The translations under genes were made by a program, and so were the position numbers. From NCBI GenBank assembly GCA_019162915.1, contig JAFLKZ010000062.1:1-16216 (forward strand): 16,216 bases of DNA. The letters are read 5' to 3'. Each line of letters starts with the position of its first letter. The stretch's first letter is position 1. The DNA is from Campylobacteraceae bacterium (GTDB taxonomy: Bacteria > Campylobacterota > Campylobacteria > Campylobacterales > Sulfurospirillaceae). The notes below the pieces were generated by a model. It saw only the letters and a list, made by a program, of their open reading frames with translations, was not told the origin of the DNA and ran no database searches. Shown here one piece after another: positions 7,939 to 14,389 of this stretch.

Positions 7939-9855
7939 TTAGTTTCTATTAGACGGTAAAATGGTATATTGTAAAGATAGGACCCGTTCAAGTTTCTTCT
8001 CATTTCTTTTTAATGTATCGTCAAGTTCTTGAACGCTAAAAAACACTCTTGTTAGATATTTATTAAAATTAATAGTGTTTTGCAACATTACTAAAGGGGA
8101 TGATTTTTGTTGGTTAATAGTTAGTGTAACAAAATTATGTGAAGAATTTGCAAAAATAATTTTGCCATCCGTTGCGCCTATCCCGCTTGAACTGCTCTGC
8201 AATAAAGATTTGGATAGATGGTGTTTGATTTCTGTATTCACAAGAGAATGTTTTTCAGCGTTTCTTCCACCATTATGACATAAGTAGTATAGGTCGCTTG
8301 ATGTTTTTTGCGGGAGCAAGGTAAATGTTCCAAGTCGTATGCTCCCTGCAATAAAAGTGTGCAATTTTAGATCAATGCTGAGCATCAACGTGTGGTTAAG
8401 CGTATCTATCGTCCAGCATTTATACTCCGTAGCAATATCTCTCATGTTAATCGTTGTGCTAAGGGTATAGGTATTTTTAGCTATTTTGTTAAATTGGCAA
8501 TGAGAAACAGGAACCAAATCGGATACTTTTTTTGTCTGGGAAGACTCGATAACACTTGATCCTGTAAAAAAATCTGCAACATATCCAATGTGCGAAAGCT
8601 CTCCATGTTTAATGGTCCCAAAGGGTTGCTTAATGCCATGAATAAACATTTCATCTAGGGCTAATCCCTTATTCCCCCAAAACGATATTTTTAAACCATC
8701 TTTTTCAAATAATATTTTATGTTCAGCATGGGTTAGTTCAACATCATTTTCAAGTTGAGGTAATTTTTTTGTTGGAAAAGCATTTAGCTTAGACTCTAAG
8801 GTTTCAATCACTTCTTGCCATTTTTTTACTGTCGTATGGGTTCTATAGTCGCTGCCCCAACATCTCAGAAGCTCTTTCCATTCGTGAAGCGTAGATTCTT
8901 CATTAAGCATTTCAAAATAGTTGTAGCACAAGGTATTGATATAGTTGGTATCATGCCCACATGCCGACCATCTTCCAAGTGCATACTTGTCTTGCTTTTT
9001 GACGATGATAGGATTGGCACTGTTTGTTAGTGAAAGGACATTTTTGTGTGATACGTGTGTATGCAGAATCGTAGATGGAAGTTCAAATATCCCTTTTTGT
9101 TGCAATAAAATCAACATTTCTTTTGTTCTATCCCATTCATTTGTATTGAGATTGGCTTCTGTCTCAAATCTGCCAGGGCGATAATTAAATATCTCAAGAT
9201 CAGAACTATAAATAGGAATACACTTATGCTTAGCGGCAACATAGTTTGTGAAAAAATTGAAGTAATCATCAAAGGATTGTTCACTGTGTATGGTTCTTTG
9301 AAACTGTTGAAATAAAATAGAATCCGTCCATAGAATAGGGATTTTTTGAGCGACTCCCTCAGCAATAGCAGGTGTATACGCATAGCTTTTCTTCCATTTA
9401 GGATGAATAGAAAAAGCATTGTTCCACTCCATAGCGATAGCTTCATAGCCAGCTTCATGATAAATATCAACCATCGATTTTGAAAATGTTTGCTCATTTA
9501 TATAGGCTATTTTGGGAGTAATGCCTAAAATATTTTGATAGGTTTCAAGTCCTATTTGTTGATTTTTAATATTGACTTCATAGGGAACAAGCGGTCCTAT
9601 GAGCTGCATATAACCACTGCCGATGAGTTCCATCTCATGATTTTTGCATAACTGTTTAAATCTAGCAATCCATTGTGGTCTATAACGTTGGATTTTTTCC
9701 AAAGTAAATCCACTAAGCTCTAAACCAATCTTTACATGTAAAGCCTCTACAAGGTCTAAAAGTGGGAAGTAGCATTTATCAATGACGGTAGGTATCTCAG
9801 ATTCTTCTATGGCTGAAAAAGCTAAATTAGCATGGTAAATTTTGTAGAAGTACAT
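7939..9855 (-). CDS. Glycoside hydrolase family 57-like protein
   Basis: GH57 enzymes are retaining alpha-glycosidases, 4-alpha-glucanotransferases or branching enzymes with a (beta/alpha)7 barrel. The N-terminal 250 residues of this 638-aa protein carry the family motifs in order: YHANLAFSAI (7-16), LELSGFTLEKI (45-55), ELIGSGYMQLIGPL (76-89), then IAYINEQTF (116-124), where E121 is the likely nucleophile. SSDLEIFNYRPG (217-228) follows, where D219 is the likely acid/base. The C-terminal 300 residues look like a beta-rich accessory domain. No signal peptide is seen, so it should act in the cytoplasm. Its ATG lies 3 bp after the ATP-grasp stop with no clear Shine-Dalgarno sequence, so it probably depends on translational coupling. 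Its substrate is unknown. It might trim or rearrange a glycan made by the operon, or act as a transglycosidase. Confidence 0.75.
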   Translation of the reverse strand: MYFYKIYHANLAFSAIEESEIPTVIDKCYFPLLDLVEALHVKIGLELSGFTLEKIQRYRPQWIARFKQLCKNHEMELIGSGYMQLIGPLVPYEVNIKNQQIGLETYQNILGITPKIAYINEQTFSKSMVDIYHEAGYEAIAMEWNNAFSIHPKWKKSYAYTPAIAEGVAQKIPILWTDSILFQQFQRTIHSEQSFDDYFNFFTNYVAAKHKCIPIYSSDLEIFNYRPGRFETEANLNTNEWDRTKEMLILLQQKGIFELPSTILHTHVSHKNVLSLTNSANPIIVKKQDKYALGRWSACGHDTNYINTLCYNYFEMLNEESTLHEWKELLRCWGSDYRTHTTVKKWQEVIETLESKLNAFPTKKLPQLENDVELTHAEHKILFEKDGLKISFWGNKGLALDEMFIHGIKQPFGTIKHGELSHIGYVADFFTGSSVIESSQTKKVSDLVPVSHCQFNKIAKNTYTLSTTINMRDIATEYKCWTIDTLNHTLMLSIDLKLHTFIAGSIRLGTFTLLPQKTSSDLYYLCHNGGRNAEKHSLVNTEIKHHLSKSLLQSSSSGIGATDGKIIFANSSHNFVTLTINQQKSSPLVMLQNTINFNKYLTRVFFSVQELDDTLKRNEKKLERVLSLQYTILPSNRN

Positions 9856-9858
9856 TAT

Positions 9859-11070
9859 TTATTCTATGACAATTTTAATACTAGAGAGAGCATTCTCTAC
9901 AATCTGTGTTGCTTCTTCTTGTGAGCTAGCAACAGCAAAGATAGTTCCTGCTCTTTGTGTATGGTTTTTTGGCATACAAACTATATCCCCTTCTTTAACA
10001 AATATATCTATCATTGTAGCTTGAGATGATAAATTAGCATTAATATTTATTGATTTTATTTTTCCATTATCCAGAAAAAGAAATCTATTTTTTTGAAAAT
10101 TAGTGGCCAATAGTGGCTGTTTTGGTAAAACAGGAGTTTGCTCAAGAGCAATTTTTATAATATTTTCAATTAATTTATAGTCATATACAGCTGGAATTGT
10201 ATGTGTACTAAAATATCCTCCACTTAGTCTTGTTGCAAATTCGATAACATAAATTTCATTATTAAATAGAATTAAATCACCTTTAATGGAGCCTTCAGAT
10301 AGATTTATAGCATTTGCAATTTTTGTTATTATATTATTTATTTCTTGTGAAATCTGTTTGCTGAAAATACTTGGTGTTTCACCGCCATTTTCGACTACAT
10401 ACGGATACAATAGGTCAAGCATGTCATAGTTCCTATCTGCTAAACCACAAAGGTAGGAGATATTTTTATAAACAATTGATTCTGAACTAAGTTGAAAACC
10501 ATCAAGCCACTCTTCAAGGATTAATATTTGAGATTTTGAATAGGCTATAGAATAATCAAAAGCATTGCTGATGTTATCAATACTATTTAACCTAATTACT
10601 CCCCTAGATCCTCGGGAATCTATAGGTTTTAAGACATAATTTTTGTTTTTATTGTTTTTTAAAATATCATGTAACTGTTGTTTTGAAGTGATTTCACAAA
10701 ACCATGGTATTTTAATATTGTTTTCACTTAGTATTTGTTTCATAAGCAACTTATTTGTTGCTATTTTTGCTGTATTTTCTGATTGCCCATTTATTCCCAG
10801 ATATTTAGCAACGATAGCAACAGATAAAGGGTTATCTGCTGCTATCGTTATTACGCCATCAATTTTTGTTTTAAATGGATAATCTTTTAAAGCTCTAATT
10901 ATTTCATTAGGATCATAAATATTTGCGAAGATAAAGTCATCCGCAAATGTTATTCCAGGTGCTTTTTTATCGTAATCGCATACAATGACATTTAGTCCCA
11001 TACTTTTTGCGATTTTGATACCCTCAACGGCTTCTTTACCAGCATTTAAGATTAATATTGTTTTTTTCAT
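9859..11070 (-). CDS. ATP-grasp family carboxylate ligase
   Basis: A 403-aa protein of the ATP-grasp superfamily, which activates a carboxylate as acyl phosphate and joins it to an amine or other nucleophile. The N-terminus is a Rossmann-like pre-ATP-grasp domain (TILILNAGKEAVEG, 4-17). The ATP-binding parts are YVLKPIDSRGSRGV (145-158), ILEEWLDG (184-191), and the metal-binding segment with D265, E277 and RLSGGYF (281-287). Related proteins are often labelled carbamoyl-phosphate-synthase-like. Its ATG overlaps the SDR stop by one base (TAATG, 11068-11072), so translation is probably coupled. It is the first gene in transcription order before the composition rises from about 25% to about 38% GC. 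One idea is that it amidates a uronic acid, such as that from the dehydrogenase/epimerase pair, with an amino acid; this is inference only. A run of seven A residues follows its ATG closely. Confidence 0.8.
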   Translation of the reverse strand: MKKTILILNAGKEAVEGIKIAKSMGLNVIVCDYDKKAPGITFADDFIFANIYDPNEIIRALKDYPFKTKIDGVITIAADNPLSVAIVAKYLGINGQSENTAKIATNKLLMKQILSENNIKIPWFCEITSKQQLHDILKNNKNKNYVLKPIDSRGSRGVIRLNSIDNISNAFDYSIAYSKSQILILEEWLDGFQLSSESIVYKNISYLCGLADRNYDMLDLLYPYVVENGGETPSIFSKQISQEINNIITKIANAINLSEGSIKGDLILFNNEIYVIEFATRLSGGYFSTHTIPAVYDYKLIENIIKIALEQTPVLPKQPLLATNFQKNRFLFLDNGKIKSININANLSSQATMIDIFVKEGDIVCMPKNHTQRAGTIFAVASSQEEATQIVENALSSIKIVIE

Positions 11071-11804
11071 TATGCTTTAACCCAAGCCCCGCCATTGATT
11101 GATAATGTCTGTGCTGTCATATAAGAAGATTCATCTGAAGCTAAAAATATAGCGGCACCTACCATTTCTTCAACCCTTGCAAATCTTTTAATGAGCATTA
11201 ATGAAAAAGCTGTTTCTTTAACTTCTGGCGACATTGTTTTTTCTGTAAACTCATTTCCTATAACACCAGGAGACAATGTATTTACACATATATTTCTTTT
11301 TCCTAAGAATCTTGCCACGTTATGAGTTAATGACATCAATCCCATTTTTGCAGCAGCATAAGAAGGCGTTCTAGGTCCTCCATATTCACCAGATAATGAA
11401 CCAATATTAATTATTCTTCCATAATCTGTAATATACGGCAAGACTTCCTGCGAACATCTAAAAGGTCCTGTTAGATTAACATCAATAACTTCATTCCATT
11501 CCTCTTCAGTTTGCTTGTCAAAATCTGCGGTACGATTGATCCCAGCATTATTGACTAAAACATTTATGCACCCATATTTGTCATTAATTAATTTAAATGC
11601 TTCTTTTATTGAACTTCTGTCTCTTACGTCTAAATAAACAACTAATTCTGAACCTATGTCCTCTGCAATTTTATATGCATTATCTTTTTGTGTGTTATAG
11701 GTAACAACAACTTTTGCACCTTCTTTTGCATATCCTTTTGCAATTGCAGCACCAATACCACTACTTGAGCCAGTTATAACACATACTTTATTTTTCAATC
11801 TCAT
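11070..11804 (-). CDS. Classical short-chain dehydrogenase/reductase (FabG-like)
   Basis: A 244-aa NAD(P)-dependent oxidoreductase of the classical SDR type. The cofactor turn is TGSSSGIG (11-18), followed by NNAG (85-88). The catalytic tetrad is complete: N110, S136, Y149 and K153 (SYAAAKMG). The residues after beta-2 (TYNTQ, 35-39) lack the Asp typical of NAD-specific members, so NADPH is the likelier cofactor. It ends with the usual NGGAW motif. Although it resembles 3-oxoacyl-ACP reductases, the setting between a transaldolase and an ATP-grasp ligase suggests reduction or oxidation of a sugar or keto-sugar intermediate. AGAGG overlapping the transaldolase stop serves as its ribosome binding site; the gap is 9 bp. 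Confidence 0.87.
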   Translation of the reverse strand: MRLKNKVCVITGSSSGIGAAIAKGYAKEGAKVVVTYNTQKDNAYKIAEDIGSELVVYLDVRDRSSIKEAFKLINDKYGCINVLVNNAGINRTADFDKQTEEEWNEVIDVNLTGPFRCSQEVLPYITDYGRIINIGSLSGEYGGPRTPSYAAAKMGLMSLTHNVARFLGKRNICVNTLSPGVIGNEFTEKTMSPEVKETAFSLMLIKRFARVEEMVGAAIFLASDESSYMTAQTLSINGGAWVKA

Positions 11805-11813
11805 GATAAACCT

Positions 11814-12479
11814 CTAATTAAAATATTCTCTCTTACTCTCATCTAATTCATACCATAGTTTTAAGAATCCATCTAAAGCTACATTTGTTAATTCGTTATT
11901 CATCATTTGCGCTAATACATCTGGAGGAATTGTTGCCGTATGTGCTCCTGCCAAAGCAGCTTCTTTTACATAAATTACATTTCTCATACTTGCGGCTAAA
12001 ATTTTTGTATTAAAATTATAGTTTTTATAAATTGTTGCCATTTCTTGAATCAGATTATTGCCAGATGTAGAGTTTGCATCAAGCCTGCCAATAAAAGGGC
12101 TTACATAAGTAGCTCCCAGTTTTGCAGCCAATAATGCTTGATTTGCTGTATACACTATTGTAAAATTTGTTTTAATACCTTCTTTTGCAACTATTGATAA
12201 AGCTTTATATCCATCTTCAGTAGCTGGGATTTTAACCACAATATTTTTATGAATTTTAGAAATCTTTCTTGCCTCTTCAATCATATTTTTAAAATCTTTA
12301 CTAATAACCTCTGCGCTTACCGGCCCATCAATTATAGAACAAATTTCATTGACAACATCTCTAAAGTTTTTTCCTTCTTTAGCAATTAATGCGGGATTTG
12401 TAGTAACGCCATTTATAATTCCTATGCTTGCAAATCTTTTTATCTCGTCTATATTTGCGGTATCTAAAAATATTTCCAT
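11814..12479 (-). CDS. Small transaldolase (TalC/FSA family)
   Basis: A 221-aa class I aldolase of the small transaldolase/fructose-6-phosphate aldolase family, which moves dihydroxyacetone units between sugar phosphates through a Lys Schiff base. All key positions are present: D6, T26 and N28 (GVTTNPAL), Schiff-base K83 (VVKIPAT), R132 (GRLDA) and S164. Two positions that separate the subtypes, E57 (SAEV) and F129 (SPFIGR), are those of true transaldolases; fructose-6-phosphate aldolases have Gln and Tyr there. Its presence in a glycan operon suggests a dedicated ketose-phosphate step rather than central metabolism, though this is inference. AAAGGGG lies five bases before the ATG, and the gap to the upstream gene is 17 bp. 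Confidence 0.92.
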   Translation of the reverse strand: MEIFLDTANIDEIKRFASIGIINGVTTNPALIAKEGKNFRDVVNEICSIIDGPVSAEVISKDFKNMIEEARKISKIHKNIVVKIPATEDGYKALSIVAKEGIKTNFTIVYTANQALLAAKLGATYVSPFIGRLDANSTSGNNLIQEMATIYKNYNFNTKILAASMRNVIYVKEAALAGAHTATIPPDVLAQMMNNELTNVALDGFLKLWYELDESKREYFN

Positions 12480-12496
12480 TTTTTCCCCTTTGTATT

Positions 12497-13705
12497 TTAT
12501 ATGTTTTGTGCAAAAATTACAGTGTTTGCACCTATTGGATCATCTTCAAAATAAATTTTACCTGCTTTTAGTCCTATAACTTTTTCTATTTTAAAATAAT
12601 TAGATACTATGTTTTTAATTTCATCTAAAGAATATTCATATAAATGTACAGGATTAACACATTGCCCTGTTGCACTATTTTGTGGAGTACTTAAAATCAA
12701 ATAGCCATCTTTTTTTAGCACTCTTTTTAATTCATTTAATGTTTTATTTGGGTCTACATGCTCGATCGTTTCCATTGAAAAAATAATGTCAAAAGTATTA
12801 TCATCAAAAGATAAGTTCATGATATCTTCATGTTGAAATATAACATCCTTTTTATGAGATAGTCTTGCTTTATTATCATTAATTTGTTCCATATCATAAT
12901 CAGCACCATATACTTTATGACCTTTCCCATCAAATTTTATTGTTCCATAACCTGTGCCACAAGCAATATCTAAAATCACTGCTTTTTCAATCGCTATTTC
13001 ATTTAAAAATTTTTCTGCTAATTCATAATGAAATGTCAATTGGTCACCTGCTGAGATTTTATTTTTATCATCGACAATTTGTCTTTCAATAAACATTACT
13101 TGCTTCATTTTTTCTAAATAAGACTTTACTTTTTTATCAGAAATTTCTCTGGCAGGAGTATAGTAGATTGTCTTAAATTCAGAGTGTTTCATTAACAAAA
13201 ATTTTGGATGCACTTCATGGTATTGTGGATTTTTAATATCTTCTGTACTCAATATATTTTTTAACTTCTTAAGCGCAGATATTTTATATACTTCTCCAAC
13301 AAAATGTACGGGATAGTCATCTTTTAATTTAACACAATCATAATTGTCTACTTGTGCAAGCGTCATCATATCTTTAATAAAATCAATTTCAAATTGAAAA
13401 TTTAATGCATTTATCCTAATAAAATATTCACTTTCATCTAAGCTTTTGGTTGATTCTATCATCCTTTGTAGTGGACTATTGTCGTAACCATAAAAAATAT
13501 TAAGCTCTTGAAAATCATTTTTTAGAGATTCTAATCCTCCATTTGTATCATATTCTGGTGCAATTAATTGCACAATTGCATTATCAAAATTATCATATAT
13601 TCTTTTTATTGTCCAGTAAATTGCTGGTTTTCCATCGATGTCACCCATACAATGTTCAATATCTCCACTCCAACTTTTTGAACTTCCTTGAACTATAAAT
13701 CTCAT
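12497..13705 (-). CDS. Fusion of a nucleotidyltransferase-like domain and a SAM methyltransferase
   Basis: A 402-aa two-domain protein. Residues 1-180 resemble SpsF/cytidylyltransferase-type nucleotidyltransferases: GKPAIYWTIKRIY (25-37) and FYGYDNSPLQR (71-81), then YFIRINALNF (94-103). However, the nucleotide-binding loop is replaced by QGSSKSWSG, and the Asp expected in the R-x-x-x-D metal motif is absent (RINALNF), so this half may bind without catalysing transfer. Residues 225-402 are a class I methyltransferase with ILDIACGTGYG (244-254), the acidic AD (268-269) and ETIEHVDP (312-319). The start is set at the ATG at 13705, which has AAAAGGA at 13711-13717. A TTG ten codons upstream would overlap the previous gene and has no better signal. 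The fusion may methylate a sugar while holding a nucleotide-sugar. Partner and substrate are unknown. Confidence 0.8.
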   Translation of the reverse strand: MRFIVQGSSKSWSGDIEHCMGDIDGKPAIYWTIKRIYDNFDNAIVQLIAPEYDTNGGLESLKNDFQELNIFYGYDNSPLQRMIESTKSLDESEYFIRINALNFQFEIDFIKDMMTLAQVDNYDCVKLKDDYPVHFVGEVYKISALKKLKNILSTEDIKNPQYHEVHPKFLLMKHSEFKTIYYTPAREISDKKVKSYLEKMKQVMFIERQIVDDKNKISAGDQLTFHYELAEKFLNEIAIEKAVILDIACGTGYGTIKFDGKGHKVYGADYDMEQINDNKARLSHKKDVIFQHEDIMNLSFDDNTFDIIFSMETIEHVDPNKTLNELKRVLKKDGYLILSTPQNSATGQCVNPVHLYEYSLDEIKNIVSNYFKIEKVIGLKAGKIYFEDDPIGANTVIFAQNI

Positions 13706-13710
13706 ACTTT

Positions 13711-13717
13711 TCCTTTT
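13711..13717 (-). promoter_or_regulatory. Ribosome binding site that fixes the fusion-gene start
   Basis: AAAAGGA on the minus strand lies five bases before ATG 13705, overlapping the stop codon of the upstream methyltransferase (13716-13718). This favours ATG 13705 over the in-frame TTG at 13735. Confidence 0.8.
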
Positions 13718-14330
13718 AATTAATTTTATAGCCAACAGCTATTATAGATTTTGTTCCACCCTTGATTAGTGAAGCAATTTCCCACTTAATAATACTTGGT
13801 AACTTCCACCAAAACCAACTTTTTTCTATTAGCCCCGGTTCAATAAAACAACATTTTAAATTATAAAGTCTAAATAAATTTTCTAGTGTAATTGGAGAGT
13901 ATGGTTTTATATGCGTTGGGTCATTATAAAAATTTTTAAAATCAATTTGCCAATTTGGTGTTCTGATAAAAACTAAACCGCCATTTTTCAAAACTCTATT
14001 AATCTCATTGAAGATATTGTCTGGTTCTTTTATGTGTTCTATAACAGCATTTAAAGTAATAAAATCTACACTACTATCTTCATGTGGCAGCTTATCTTTT
14101 TCAATATCAAAACTGGGATAATCATATGGATAGGAGATTACTCCTATTGATTTACAATACTCTGTAAATCCTTGATCTCCCGAGCCTAAATCAACATTGA
14201 TACCATCTAGATTTTTATTAAATAATTTAGATTTTATTCTTGCATATGTATTGTATAGTCGTTGATTCAACTGTAAACTGTTAGGGCTTACTATAGAATG
14301 CTTATTTGCATATTTTTCTTTTAAATCCAA
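13716..14330 (-). CDS. Class I SAM-dependent methyltransferase, TTG start
   Basis: A 204-aa methyltransferase of the Methyltransf_11/23 type. The SAM-binding motif I is VDLGSGDQGF (46-55). AVIEHIKEPDNIF (95-107) and EINRVLKNGGLVFIRTPN (109-126) follow, as in sugar and ubiquinone-type methyltransferases. The start is a TTG at 14330 with a strong AAGGAG six bases upstream. The nearby ATG (14335) is in another frame, only two bases from that site, and stops within nine codons, so TTG is preferred. Its stop is 10 bp before the ATG of the fusion gene. The substrate cannot be told. In this cluster it probably acts on a sugar or glycan intermediate. Confidence 0.85.
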   Translation of the reverse strand: MDLKEKYANKHSIVSPNSLQLNQRLYNTYARIKSKLFNKNLDGINVDLGSGDQGFTEYCKSIGVISYPYDYPSFDIEKDKLPHEDSSVDFITLNAVIEHIKEPDNIFNEINRVLKNGGLVFIRTPNWQIDFKNFYNDPTHIKPYSPITLENLFRLYNLKCCFIEPGLIEKSWFWWKLPSIIKWEIASLIKGGTKSIIAVGYKIN

Positions 14331-14336
14331 ACATAA

Positions 14337-14342
14337 CTCCTT
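14337..14342 (-). promoter_or_regulatory. Ribosome binding site supporting the TTG start
   Basis: AAGGAG on the minus strand is followed by TTATGT and then the TTG at 14330. The six-base spacing is optimal for the TTG and too short for the out-of-frame ATG that lies within the spacer. Confidence 0.75.
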
Positions 14343-14389
14343 ATTATAACTTAAATGATGTCTACCAAAATTTAGTGAGTTATCATCTG

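Noticed and set aside
13706..13735. TTG-start N-terminal extension of the nucleotidyltransferase/methyltransferase fusion
   Set aside because: It overlaps the upstream gene, and the ATG at 13705 has a well-placed AAAAGGA site. The extension is lysine-rich and encodes the ribosome binding site itself.
14343..14348. Perfect TATAAT on the minus strand before the small methyltransferase
   Set aside because: It directly abuts the AAGGAG ribosome binding site, so a transcript from it would start at or inside the translation signal; no -35-like element was evident.
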